64,000 nucleotides of DNA from Eumeta japonica (lineage: Eukaryota; Arthropoda; Insecta; Lepidoptera; Psychidae): positions 100,300 to 164,299 of the forward strand of contig BGZK01001373.1 in the NCBI GenBank assembly GCA_005406025.1, in the 5' to 3' direction. The notes under the pieces were generated by a model. The model did not search any database and had not been told where the DNA came from. It saw only the letters and a list, made by a program, of their open reading frames with translations. Of the stretch, positions 20,641-33,125 are shown in pieces. Numbering within the stretch: position 1 is the first letter of the stretch; every line of letters begins with the position of its first letter. Made by a program: the position numbers and the translations under genes.

Positions 20641-22449
20641 AGATATATATTACAGGTAGATATAGGGATTAAAGTTCATAACTCGCTGAGAAACTTGATG
20701 ACTTTTTATATTGCACGCCTCATAAGCGGAAGGCATGAGGTAGTGCTCTACTCTCGCCTTACGAAAAACGAGTGATTTTTTGAACTTTAAATGTCTTTAT
20801 TTATTACATGTTGCACTTGTAAAATAATGTATGCATTCAAACGGCAAGAATAATCACTGATTTTAATATCTGTAATATCTTCAAAACACATTTTGTTATA
20901 GAACATATTTTAAAACTGTTTTAAAATGTTTTCGTGGACGTCCGTGTGTCTGTATGTGCGGATCCTGTATGTGGTCACGATAACGAATGAAATACTTCAC
21001 TAATCGAGTGTTTTTTTTTCATTCGCTTTAGTATGCATCTGAATAGAAGCCTATTAAATTTCACTGTCTAATTCGGTGTAGTTTAATTGATATTTAATAA
21101 ACAAAATTTTGACGAGTTTTTTAGTAAAAAATTTTTTTTTTTATTAAATATTAATCTAGAGAACATAAGAAACCCGAAGCGTGACTGTCTTTTTTATTCT
21201 CAATGTTTAAGTAAAAATTTTGACACCACGGTAAGTATTTTTTTTTTTAATTTATTTCAATTTAAAAAAAATGACGATTATGGTATAAATTTTTGTTAAT
21301 ATATAGAATTTAGAGTATTAAACAATGCATACCAAGTAATTTGTAATCATTCATAAAGAGCGAGCTCCAGTCATTCGTCGGAGCTGACATAGACACTTTT
21401 CTTTAGTAAAAATGGAGTAACCGCTATGATGGGTGCACTTTTGGATTTTCCAATTTTTTTTATATTTACACTCTATCTTATAAACGCTATGTAAAGATAG
21501 TTTTGTGATAACACGACCGTCTCGAAACTCAACCCTCTCCTCTAATTTTTTAAATCTCACCTCGCCCATCCTCTTTACAGTTTAAGCGATTCTTTTAATT
21601 ATATTCATATTAACTTGCACCCGGTTAATCAGCATGGAGTCCCAATATATTTGAATGTATTTGTAAACCGTCATAATTAATGAGGTAGACAGAGACACGT
21701 ATCTTTGTTACCAATCGCGGGTTCAACGCGCCTGATAGCGTACTATAAACCGTTGAATAAGTTCTCGATGCAGTTAAGCAACACACGTATATATATATAT
21801 AAGGTTAACAAAAGTGGGAAATTTAAAAGGTGTTTATTTTTTTTTATATTGAAACATATTATTTTTTTATTACATATTTTCGAAAAAATTCCCTTCGCCA
21901 TCCCTATAAAGATCCATACGTTCAAATCAATTTCCAAAGGTTTTCAGTCCACGTGTAAACACCTCTTTAAACGCTTCGCAAATGCAACCAGTACATCATT
22001 TGGTAACGAAAACAATTTTCGATCGAGTTGATGTTTTGTTTCGTGACAACGAAAAATAATCACGTGGCGTCATATCTATACTCTGCTCTAGAGTAGAGAT
22101 TTGACACCGACCTACATATATGTCAGGTGTGCTGTCCAGAAAGTCTCTCGAGCGCCGTGCGCACGCGCGCGTCGTCGTGATGCCGCAATGACAAATGGTG
22201 CCCGGCGTTTGATCGCACGCCGTTCACACAATAATAAAAACTTCTAGTAAATATTTGCTAATTTACCATAGACCGTCACAGAAAAAAAAATTCGTTAAAA
22301 ACTTTTCCTGCCTTTCACTCCGGGCTTACTTGATAGGCTTCGGTTTTATTTCGGAACAACCACACGATCGACTGACGCTTCGTTTTTGGGCCATACTGAT
22401 AAATTAATACATAGTTGCCCGTAATGATGTCGTGAATGCACCAAGACGG
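20641..22449. other. no recognised gene
   Basis: AT-rich. The open frames at 21,087-21,299 and 21,705-22,031 are low-complexity (Phe/Lys/Asn-rich), and the minus frame 21,569-21,351 has no motif. A short GC-rich stretch lies at 22,145-22,225. Confidence 0.5.
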
Positions 22450-22660
22450 GCCTGCTTTAAATTTTGACGTGACAACGTCTTATAAATTGGTTTGCCGGGT
22501 GACACTTCAAGAAACTGCGTTACGCTCCGCTCACGTTATGCGCTCACAATGAGAGCGAGTGAGAGGCACGCGTCCCTTCCACTCGGGCATGGTTAGCCCG
22601 CCTAAGAGCGAGAGAGACAGACATTAAAAGTGAAAGGCACGCGTCCCTTCCACTCAGATA
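22450..22660 (+). repeat. dispersed repeat with TTGACGTGA-type start, copy 1
   Basis: Begins ttgacgtgacaacgtcttat-aaat and continues into CG-rich sequence. It has an internal 26-bp near-repeat (gaggcacgcgtcccttcc, 22,559-22,584, and 22,631-22,656 with one change), 72 bp apart. The 51.2-kb region carries the same start in the opposite orientation. Likely a dispersed element of unknown type, possibly an LTR given the TATAAAT word. Confidence 0.55.
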
Positions 22661-23594
22661 GGAACAACTTAAGTTGTAGTAAACGCTGTTTCATTGTACG
22701 CAAATGTATTGCAAGTTATTGTATGTATATTTGTATATAAATACGTATGTATGTGTAAGGTAAAATAAAATTTTGTTAATATGAAATTCAGTGCGAGATT
22801 CTTTGTATAAATTAATGTTTTAAATATAATTCTTTGTATAAATAAATGTTTTAAATTGTTACTATTATTTCATCCTTCTTCCTACTATACGAATGAATAT
22901 TCACATTAAAATGATTTTACCACTCAAAGTCGTTGTCACGTAAAACTTTCGCCCGTATACCGACTTTACAGGCAACCAATTTTTTCATCACATGCCACGG
23001 CACCATTCTACCCGAGCCTGCTTCTAAGCGTGCGTTAGGTTATGCGTCACCCAGCGTGAAATTATCCTTTTTACGAGAGGATAGCGGTCTAGAACTTCAA
23101 GTACACTTCCGGACCCAATCCGCAATATAATCTGAATCTCTTCGTATAATATTTGTTTATAGCTTTGAACTTAATTTTGCACTGCCGGCACGTGTAACAA
23201 CAGCCTTCTGTAACGACCGTCAAAGGCGGGCATTTCTTTCTTCATCGGCTAAAGTTTGATTGCGACCGCGTTCGCGTTTAAATTCGTTGTACTAGCTGTA
23301 AAAAGTTCCTTTAGAAGGGCTTCAGTCTTTGAAGGCTATTTAAGGTCCTTCAAATGCTATTCTGATTTTAGCCGACATTTGAAATTGTACAAAATTAAAG
23401 AGCGAAAGTGGTTTTGTTTTAGTTTAAGATAAAATTTGCAGAGAAATATTTTTTTGTTGCAAAAAAAATTAGGGTGAGTATTGAATTTGAAATGTTCATA
23501 TTTTTTTCTATTAAATAATTGAACTTTATAACTAAGTAAAACCAGCCAGCCAGTCTTTATCAATAAAGCCTTTCAAAATATTTTTCCAGACCGA
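22661..23594. other. no recognised gene; short AT-rich tandem repeat
   Basis: attctttgtataaat[ta/aa]atgtttt occurs twice at about 22,798-22,857, about 40 bp apart. An open frame at 22,933-23,130 lies in a GC-richer stretch but shows no domain. Confidence 0.5.
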
Positions 23595-23656
23595 ATATTA
23601 TGTACTACTACCAAAACTCAATAAAATTGTCGAGTTTTGGTAGTAGTACATAATAT
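23595..23656. repeat. perfect 25-bp inverted repeat, 12-nt loop
   Basis: Arms 23,595-23,619 (atattatgtactactaccaa…) and 23,632-23,656 are exact reverse complements. AT-rich flanks. No coding content. Confidence 0.95.
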
Positions 23657-24095
23657 ATAATGGTTGTCTGAGATTCAATTTCTTATTACAAAGTAAAATT
23701 TTATCATATGACTTTTTAACATATTTCACCGAAACAAAACCTATTACTTAGAACTCGTTAGTGTAAAATCGATTCACAAGTTCATAATTTTTGTATTCGT
23801 GACGATTGATTTATAGTAATCGATATATGCGACCTTGTGATTTTTCAGAATTATACTTGTAACTATTATCTTATACACAGCGCTCCCTTTAACATGCAGT
23901 CAACCATTGGCTTTTGTTCTCTTTGTATATTTATACAATTTATTTTTCTTTCTTTATTTAGTTTTCACAACTCTGCTAATATAAAATTAGTGAATATAAA
24001 TGTAATGTTCAACAAATAATTTTATAAGAAATAAATTCATTGAACACCATTTTCACGAGATTAAAATTTTTAAAATATTAAGGTATTTGGAATAA
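23657..24095. other. no recognised gene
   Basis: AT-rich. The frame 23,837-24,019 is Phe/Ile-rich with no motif. Confidence 0.5.
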
Positions 24096-25339
24096 TACGT
24101 GGGGCGCTTTATAAATTTCTGGAAGTAGCCACTTATATAAACAATATTTAAAAAGTAATTACTACATTTGAAAATGCAAATCTTTGGTTGTAGAATAGTT
24201 TGTGGCTTCATTTTTAATTGTGCTTTTTATATTGTGTGTTTCAGCACTTTACTCGGCTTCGAACTGCTTTTGACGACGAAGCACTATGCGACAAGACTGT
24301 TTATAACTAGTTTACAGAATTAAAGCGCAGTAGCGTTAATTACAGTGACGAATTATGGTTGGTATGAAAAAGTTGTGCTCGCGGTGGATCCCACTCAATG
24401 TGACTGAGGCTCAAAAAACGGACCGCGTCACTTGGGGCAATGCTATGCTAACCAAATTCAAGGAAGGGGCGTCAAATTTGGTGTGGGACGTACTAACAGG
24501 TGACGAAACATGGGTTTATCGTTGTGACCCCAAAACAAAGCAGTACTCGACCGTACGGGTCTACGGAGATGAGCCGAAACCAACCAAAGTGAGCCGAAAC
24601 CAACCAAACCGCGAGCGAAGTGCCTCTAAGTGGACGATTGCTTCATTAAAAAAAAACTGGACACGTGGCTACTGTTGCTTTGGAAATATATTTTACCATC
24701 TATTATATAGAATGCTGATATGCTACAAATAAAAATATGTGCTAACAAAGAAAATAAATTATCCATACGGAAAAATACATTGAAAATTCACACAAAAAAA
24801 ACCCTTACCGCTCCGGATCCTTTGGTCTTGGACGCTGCGACGTAAGCAAGGCACTGGATTACCTTCTTCCAAAGCTCCAATAAAATTTTTCGTACCGTAA
24901 AAAGTGATTCGTGCACAACCGTTTATTTGACGGGAGTTATTGACGAACTACATAAAAATAACCGTAAATGTCGCACCACGACAATGCCAGTTCTCACACG
25001 GCCAAACAGACAAATAAATTTTTGAAGAAAATATAGGAATTATAAGCAATACTGCATACGGCCCCGAGCTAGAGCCTTCCGACTTTTCTGTTCGCAAAAA
25101 TTAAGAACCAATTAAGTCAACGATTTTTATCACCAGAAGAGGTCGACGAAGAGTATTAAAAACATGTTTTCGAAATCACCAGAGAGGAGGGGCACATATG
25201 TTTTAAAAATTGGTTCAATCGCATGAAAAAGTGCATTCATGCTAACGAAGAACATTTTGAGAAACAATAATTTCATTTTTGACCATTTGTAGTAAGTTTT
25301 CCTCATTCATTCCAGAAATTTTTAGTGCACTTCTACGTA
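24096..25339 (+). mobile_element. mariner-like element with TIRs, inactive
   Basis: The ends are imperfect inverted repeats: left tacgtggggcgc…aaatttctgga (24,096 on) and right, read on the minus strand, tacgtagaagtgcac…aaatttctgga (from 25,339). Each end shows TA. The total of 1.24 kb fits mariner. The transposase lies between and is broken, with an internal loss near 24,350. It is closely related to the reversed copy at 14.8-15.7 kb. Confidence 0.88.
24240..25270 (+). pseudogene. mariner transposase pseudogene
   Basis: The longest frame (24,355-24,732) contains LCSRWIPLNVTEAQKTDRV and VLTGDETWVYRCDPK with the first catalytic Asp (codon 50 of that frame). Upstream 24,240-24,350 matches the N-terminal part seen in the 15.5-kb copy, but a segment is missing between SDEL and the KKLCSRW block. 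A 20-nt tandem duplication (gagccgaaaccaaccaaagt, 24,571-24,590, repeated with two changes at 24,591-24,610) adds residues after EPKPTKV. Later pieces in shifted frames include TKQ/PSDFSV-like blocks and a C-terminal HSC..ETI end at about 25,270. Mariner transposase cuts and joins DNA at TA; this copy cannot work. Confidence 0.85.
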
Positions 25340-28300
25340 TGTATAGTTTGTTACTAGGGTTTATAAGTTCTTAAACGTTGAAAATGCTGTAAGTGTGCAT
25401 TGATTATAAATTCCGGAGCATTATCTTGTAGTAATGTCATCTACCTCTGAATCATCGGTCCAAAAAGAGAAAGTCAAATTCTGCCCCAACACAACTTAAT
25501 AACCATTTAATTGCAATAATATTCAACAAATCACACTAAACATATTAGTGGTATTTCATTCGTCATAAACCTTGAAGTTGCAAAATACATTAAAAAAAAT
25601 GTATTTAAACTTTCCATAGATCGGCGCCATGTTTAAAATGTTCTAAGACCGTAGATGTTGTCGAATTGAATATCGATATGTTGTGACGAATAACAATGAA
25701 GTATTCAATGTTTTAAGCAATGTCTAAATATTTACAAAAATTAAAGATCATTAATATATAATACCTTAACATTTTTGGTTTAGTTCGAATCTGAATTCCA
25801 TAAACTTTTTTAAATGCATCTTTTTTATTAATAATTTGTCTACTAAAGCATTTCATTTGCTTAAAATATATTCTATGCTCATCGCTGTGTTTTGGTGTAA
25901 TAATGTCTTACTCCGTACGTATAAAAAGTTGCGTTACGAAATCATTTTTTGTTGATTCTTAACAAAATGTACTGATTTATCCAATAATCATATATCATTA
26001 GACAATGATATCTCTAACTAAAGTCCACCGATAAGTAATCATTTTGTTCACTCTGTGGTCTGTGGTACCCCTTACGTATTACCATTGCAATAATTCAATA
26101 CACAATAACGAGTGGATAAGTTGAACGTTTAAGATATTTCTGTTTGAAAAACACGAATTAAATTATAATAAATATAGCATAACTGTTTAAGAGCGTCCGT
26201 TTATAAATACTTTATCTATAACTATAAAATGAAAAAAAAAAATTTTATAATATGTGTGTTTTTAAATGTTGATAACTCGTAATAATGTAATTTATAATTC
26301 GCTAATTGAGTCGTCAAAAGTGTGCATAGGTTAACATGCATTTTGACAACAATAACGATCAATTTCAATAATCACTCTTTATTATAATCTGTACACGTTA
26401 TATTTATAATTGATTATATTAACAGCTTAATTCCATACATAACGCTTCGTGTGCCAATATTTATATGTACAAAGTTATTAATCAATATATCCATGTATTG
26501 ACAGAGTGAATTAGTAAATTTTCCAAACTACAATTATTGATAAAAAAAAAATTAAAAAAAAATCATCGCTTACAATAGTATTTTATATTTTCATTATTTA
26601 AATTATTAATTGAGAAATTATATTTTTTTAATTATAATTAATGAACAATCTATTATAAACAAATTCTGGTTATTGTCATATTGTTGTAGTACTAATTTAC
26701 AAAAACTACGAAAACAGCCATATGTAAAGAAATCCAAATAAAAAAAATATATAAAATCCAAATACAAAATAAAAATCCAAAAAAAAAAAATATAATTATT
26801 AACGCAATGGATAGTTATGTAGTGAATTATTAGCGAAAAACTAAATGCCTTTATTTTTTCATCGGAATTTGACAAAAAATTTTGAAATTTTTCATGAATT
26901 GTAAAACCTATTATTATTGTTTTCTAGAAATAGTTCCAAATCCAAAGAGCTCATATTCTTAGGAGCTTTATCAAGAATTAACACAGATTTCAACTTGCGA
27001 ACTAAACTAGTGGTTTTAAAGCCCCTAATATCGTTCCATTTTTCCGTTTGGTCAATTTGTAGTGCAATTTACGTCATAAAAAAGTATTAATGCTTTTCTT
27101 CTTCAAAACTTACCTAAAAACAATAATCACAAAGAAGGCATTACGATGAATATCATGGTGGGACATAATTTTAAATGTATGCGAATACAATATGAAACCG
27201 CGCATATTGATTCATGTTTCAGTATATAGGGGTTTACCTATAGGCTGGCGGCATTTTAAAAGAGCGAAACATTCTCGGCACGTGTAAGCTTAAAGCGCTT
27301 ATACATAAGCTTACACGCGCTTCCACTTGATGCTCTAATAACAAGGCCAATCGTTACCGTCGAAAATTCCGTCTGCCCTACCTGCTTCTTGGACAACAAC
27401 ATCCGCTATCAATAAGGGGCTGATTGCTGAGAATAGTCTAATTGTAGGGTTGTTAACTCCACTTTATTACACTTATCATGACAATTAGTACTATTCTAGC
27501 TTATGAGCAGTATTAAATATAATATTAAACATGTTGGCTAGCGAACTAAACCGCTCGTAGGAGTCGATTTAGAGGCCTCTTCATGGCCTACACAGACACT
27601 GCTGAATAATATTAAAATTAATTTATAAGCTATACGCGATGACGATGACGATGATTTATACACCGACATCATTCATACTAAGGTTCGTTTTAAGGTATGT
27701 TCGGGCTGTGAAGCAGAAAAGTAAATACATTCGACCGCAATGTCGAGGTGCACGATCGCGAACGCATGCGTGATATAGGTATGTAGGCAGCTTATATATA
27801 AAACTAAAATGAGGGCTTTTAAAAAATCAAAGAAATATAACGTCTACTTTGTGGCACTAGCTAATGTTAGCTGTCGCTTCTAAGCTTTGTTTTTTTTTTT
27901 ACTGAAAAATATTGCTTTTTCAATACAAGTAAAAAAATGGGATTAAATCTCTCTAAATATATTTGGATATTGTTGCAGGTTTAAGTTTGCCGTGAAAAAA
28001 AAAACACGTAATAGCTGACCGTCAAACGCGGATCTGCCTTTTCTTATGGGTGACTTTCCCATATAGCTAATGCCCGTAGCTTCGTCGACATGGAGGTAGA
28101 GTGAATTCCTTTTTATTTTGTATCAATCAATGTTAGTCTCAATCCCGGTTTGTCTTTCGATTCCGATGCCCTTCATATTTCCGATTTGGATGAAGCCAGG
28201 GGCGAATGCTAGTATTAAAATAAAATATTGGCTATTTTACTCGGGGATAGTGTTGTTTTCTATGAGGTACCTAATGAATCTTGAAAATTATCCTATGAAT

Positions 28301-30357
28301 ATAATACACAGATGAGGATAGAGGTGAACGTTAAAACAGCCTAATTTACTCAGAATAGAGTAGTTATCTATTAGATAAAGCTTTTTCGGAATCGGTTTAT
28401 TAGTTCGGAGTAATGATAAAAATACATCGATGAAAGAAAGGAGAAATGCCAATATATTTTTCCAAAAACCATCGCAGGCATGCGTACACCTGACCAAAGT
28501 TTCACCGTAATGGTATCAATAGTTTAGGTACGTGTATACGGGACAAATAAACAAAAACTTATTTTTATATATTAAGAAGATAAGATAAATTTTGAAATCG
28601 CTCTCAATAGATAGAAAGAAATCAGAGCAATTTAAAACAAGGAATATTATAATAATTGCTATTAAACTATTTTTTTTTTTTTGGTGAATTCAAGCATTCT
28701 CTTTAACAGATTGTCTCTTTATGTGAAGGCAAAATTTAACTCATCTCGAAAATTAGCTGTCGTCTCATCGACATAGAGCTGAATACTGTTTGTTTTATGA
28801 TTAACTAATTAAAAGTGTCGAATGAAAACAAATGTAACCTCCCACGCATGCTCATACCTATACGTATACTTCTTCTGTGTTTTATATACATTTATGTAAA
28901 TCGATAAATATACAACCATCAGGCAAATGAACCAAATGGAAAATCCTAACATTTAAATATACCTATATAAATTGAAAGCGTTTTACGTGTTACATTCAAA
29001 TGACTGAGATGGATTTCTTTAGGGTATTTCAAAATTAATAAAATAAATTCAGAGAAGTAGCGTCGTGCAACATCTGAAAAATAAGTGTGACAACCTTGCC
29101 GATTCTCCCCACGGGGTGGCGCGGGTGAGGCCGAGCGCCACCCGACGGGGTGGATGTCGGCCGCCGTCGTATTATTCTGTTACCTTTTTAAACGTAACTT
29201 TTTTTTATTTTCCACTTTGGCAGCACTGCTTCTGGTACGGTGAATTTTATACCCATTAATCCTTTTTATCTCCTTGAAAAAATAGATATACTCGAATTCT
29301 TTGATAGATTTTTATGTTAAATCAGGCTAGCATATCGAATCGGCTGTTCTCGAGTGATGCACTTACGAACGAACAGCATTCAAATATTTAAATTAGTGAT
29401 GATATTACAATATAACACTATTTATTGTTACGTTCAATCCAATTGTTAAATGTAAAAAATATTTCTCTTTTTCGCTAAGTGCACTCACTGATTACTACAA
29501 TATTTGCAACTTTTGTTTATCATTTAGCATGATACTTTTTTAATTTAAAACAGAGTTCACTAACGTAAAAAATATACTAAAGTAATAAATTATAAGAGAT
29601 CACATGTTATTTTGTTAGAAATATTTGTTGTGTTGATAAAATCATGTTTGAAGCCTTTGTCTTTGTTGTTCGCGTCTTGCTGCTATGTTTACGTCGTCAC
29701 TTTCTGTTGCTCTTATACCATATAAAGTAGCGACAATGGATTTGCTAAAGCTCTAATAGTAACTTGATATTATGTTATAGGGTTACAATAATGGAGTAAC
29801 TCTACTTAATAAGAAAACATACTAAAAAAAGTATAGTCGAGACATTGATAGCTACAAATATCACACATTTTGTAACGTAGGTTGAAACTGCAATCAGGAA
29901 CTTATCAAGACTAGCATTAAAGGTGACTTACGTAAAACTAATTATTTTGGGAGTTAGGAAGCTTTACTGTAGCATTACAGGTTATGAAATTGAAATATTC
30001 AAGAATAATGACAAAGCGATTTTAGCTGGTATATTTCTAGATTTTTAAGTTAACTTGTGTTTGTAAACTTTTCCGTCACCGTTATAATGCCTCCCGTACA
30101 CATTTAAACGTATAACAAACATAAAAAATACGTCAGGTAGTAGTTAAGAAGAAAATGAAAGACATATGTTTGTTGTGATGTTTTTAGCTAGTATTTATTT
30201 GTGTTGCAATGACGATCCAAATTCCATATTTGTTCTCAACGTTACCTATTTTTTTTTCGTTGCCTCCCCTTCTCGTCTATCATTGTAGTAGCAATTAAAC
30301 GACACTCGCAATAAATATATACACATTATAGGGTAGGGGAAAATGTTCATTGATATT
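25340..30357. other. 5 kb of AT-rich DNA without a recognised gene
   Basis: Only low-complexity frames were seen (for example 26,618-26,875 minus, Phe/Ile-rich). GC-rich patches lie at 27,290-27,420 and at 29,100-29,180; the latter holds a 9-bp stem gggtggcgc with gcgccaccc. Poly-T and poly-A runs are frequent. Confidence 0.5.
27281..27317. repeat. 12-bp inverted repeat, 13-nt loop
   Basis: cgtgtaagctta (27,281-27,292) and taagcttacacg (27,306-27,317) are exact complements. Could be a terminator-like or chance hairpin; no adjacent gene. Confidence 0.8.
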
Positions 30358-30405
30358 TTATATTCAAATTCAAATAAATTCAAAATATGCTTTCTTCATA
30401 TTTCA
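30358..30405 (-). repeat. LINE 3'-tail-like (TTTGAA)n end
   Basis: The plus strand reads ttcaaattcaaataaattca followed by aaatatgctttc, much like the 3' tip of the LINE at about 56,150-56,185. It probably marks the 3' end of a short LINE insertion in minus orientation. Confidence 0.45.
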
Positions 30406-30409
30406 TTAA

Positions 30410-31060
30410 CATTTAATTATAATATAGGTATGCCATTTTGTTTAACAACATGTTTCTGTAAAAAATTTGGGATTTCTGATCAAAAAACTGCGACAAGTAG
30501 TTTTGATAGTTCGCTCTTGATGTCAACCTAACACTATCTAAAGAAAAAATTCTGAAGAGACCGAAATAGGTGAAAATCTGAGGGCGCAAAGTCAAAGCTG
30601 AATAGTGCATGCATTGACACTTTCCAACCAAACTCTTTTACTATTTGCCGCGTGGCCAAAAATGTGTGTGGTCCGACATTATACTAATCTTTTCAAAAAC
30701 GGTTCGATTTCACTATGTTTCAATAGGGAATCGCAAATGAATACACGATTCATTAGATTTCTTTCAGTGAGCTCGTATAGGATCCAAGTATCGATTTTTT
30801 TTTTGTAAATCCTTTTTTTTTAAATGGGTCAAAACTGTTTTGTGATCAATCCTCTGCTCTTAGGCTATGTTATGAGAACTAATATACCGAACTTGCTCTA
30901 CTTTTTCCAAAATGGCATCGACTTTATCCGTAATAGGTCGACCAAAGCGAGTTCACCTTTGGCATCAAAATTACCGGACTGAAACACTTGAACCTATTTT
31001 GTACTGATCTTATCGATACTGCATGAGGTTCATAAACTTTACAATTTTTTTTTCCGGCTT
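30410..31060 (-). mobile_element. internally deleted mariner of a second lineage
   Basis: The minus strand holds transposase words of a mariner different from the other two. In order from right to left they are RFGRPITDKVDAILEKVEQV (about 30,950-30,890), a helix-turn-helix-like IDHKTVLTHLKKK (about 30,850-30,815), ELTERNLMNRVFICDSLLKH and PFLKRLV (to about 30,690). There is then a jump straight to RQIVKEFGWKVSMHA, DFAPSDFHLFRSLQN and FFDQKSQIFYRNMLLNKMAY (about 30,435). Roughly 130 codons with the first two catalytic acidic residues are missing. The junction is at about 30,680. It is non-autonomous at best. Confidence 0.82.
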
Positions 31061-32934
31061 GTATACCATTTTCCCTACTTTGTAATAAAACTTCAAAATT
31101 TATCGAATTGCCACATTAGATTCGTTCATTTTACTGGACAGAAAAACAATAGAAAAATGGCGGGACACCGTTTTTACTTTTTATTTTTCTTTTTTTAAAA
31201 TGTCATCTATTTAATGGTATCAAAACCAGCCAGATACTGACAGAACAACAAGAGATTTTACTGCAACTTTTTACTTATATAATACGAAAAAACTTTTCCC
31301 CCGGCCTAGTCAGTCACCACCCAACAGGTGGTAAACCAACGAAGGAATAATGAAGCATTCTTTTTTATTCTCTAAGAAAAAAAAAGATTATTTTCTATTG
31401 TCTATGTTTCTTGAGTGTATCATTATTGTGATATGAAAATTTTCCAACCAGCGCAATTCGCCGCACCAAATATAATATTACTACGGACATTTGATTATTA
31501 CGCTCTGTTATTTTAATATTTTAGGTTAATTTGTCTACCTGTATATACGAGTCTATTTTGTAACTATATCATTTATGAAACACATAACTGAATAAAATTA
31601 GTCATTTCTCTTATCACAGTAAAATTAAGGCATTAGGAAAATTATTTGATTCAATATTTAGTAGCAAAAATAACAAAGATTTTATAGATATATTGTTATC
31701 GAATCTAAGATTATATTTAATTTATCATAAATCCCGAATATCGTAAGTGGTGTTAAGATACCGCCTAAATCACTATAAATTTTAATGTAGTCAAATTCGG
31801 CAGATAAATTATGTATTAAAATTCAATCGTAAATATATAAATTTTACAGTAATTCTTTTTGCTATTGTTAAAACTCTATAGTAAACGACAGAACCATGTT
31901 GAGGCTGAATGTATAAAAATAACGCCATATTTTCAACGATAATTGTACTCGAATACAAAGAAAATATTATGGATTGTCACTTAAATGTCCAGTGGTTTTT
32001 ATTCAACTATTTGGCAAACACTTATAAAGTTGGTTTACATTGCAAAATTGAAGATTTCACTGCATAAAATGCTGTAATGTTATCGATTGCAATTAGTCGC
32101 AATATTTCGGTATTCTTCGCGAGATTAGTTCATTATTTCTTTATTACATTTCTTAAGCATATCAGACAGCACATAATATACGGGCTTTGAGAGGGCAAGC
32201 ACTACATATATATCTACAGAGCGAAAAAGGCTATGCAGTACAATGGTTAAAGGCTATGCAGTAGAATGGTTGAGTAAAATCTTAGTAGATTTTTTTTTTT
32301 TTGTATTTAATTTGAATTCATACCAGTGGAAGATCCCAGGATTCGGATTGTCGAATAGACAGGATACAGCTGAAGGAGTTATTCTATAATTGATGACAGG
32401 GCCGACTAATATTTAAATGTATTAGCTGGTTATTCCTAGCTAACAAAGTTTATCGTTGTCTTTGACAAATAGCTCCTAGAGTCAACTACTTGAAGCATCA
32501 TAACTATTTCCTTTTTTTTTTTCGCCATATTTACAGCATTATCTGTTAAAAACCAAACGTCAAATGCTTATAGCCGTCTTGATTGATTTTTTTTTAGACA
32601 AACGTAGAATTAATTTCAATTCTAAAATGAAAAAAATATTTGATGAAAGTTTTTTTTATTCAGAACTGAAGTGATTAAGGAATAGTTTTATAAGAAAATC
32701 AATAAACTAAAATATCACAAGAGTACCACAGTCTTACTACCATCCGCGACAGGTTGCACTCAGCGAGTACCTTTTTTTTTATACTTCATACGAGCCTTCA
32801 AGTAGCTTTATTCGATTCTTGCTAGGTATCGCTTGTTAAGTAGTCTTTCAGTAGATATTACTCCTGTATCGATCTCAATGCTTGTTCATTGATAAGTAAA
32901 TACCTGATTCAATACCAATGCCGAGTTTAGATAA
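31061..32934. other. no recognised gene
   Basis: AT-rich with long poly-T runs. A short direct duplication (aaggctatgcagta, twice around 32,228-32,264) is visible. No open frame of note. Confidence 0.5.
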
Positions 32935-33125
32935 TCATTCGATGCCAGCATATTCTCTGCTTTCTCTACGGCAGGTACTTAAGTTTTCAGCCCGCCTCTT
33001 CAACGTATCCATATCGTCCTTCGTTTCCCAGGGGGCGTCATCAATCCTTAATGTCTTGACATTGTGAATAGATCCAACCTCTGCAGATTTTGCTACAGAA
33101 AAGTCAAGGATTCTTAGTATCCTTG
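32935..33125 (-). pseudogene. unassigned coding-like fragment
   Basis: The minus frame reads ILDFSVAKSAEVGSIHNVKT, continues through DDAPWETKDDMDTLKRRA and ends CRRESREYAGIE at a stop (32,935-32,937). The 60-codon run is mixed in composition and protein-like. No start codon, splice pattern or domain was recognised. It could be a fragment of a transposon gene or an exon of a host gene. Confidence 0.3.

Noticed and set aside
26618..26875. Phe/Ile-rich 85-codon minus frame
   Set aside because: Low-complexity product of AT-rich DNA; no GC or codon signal.
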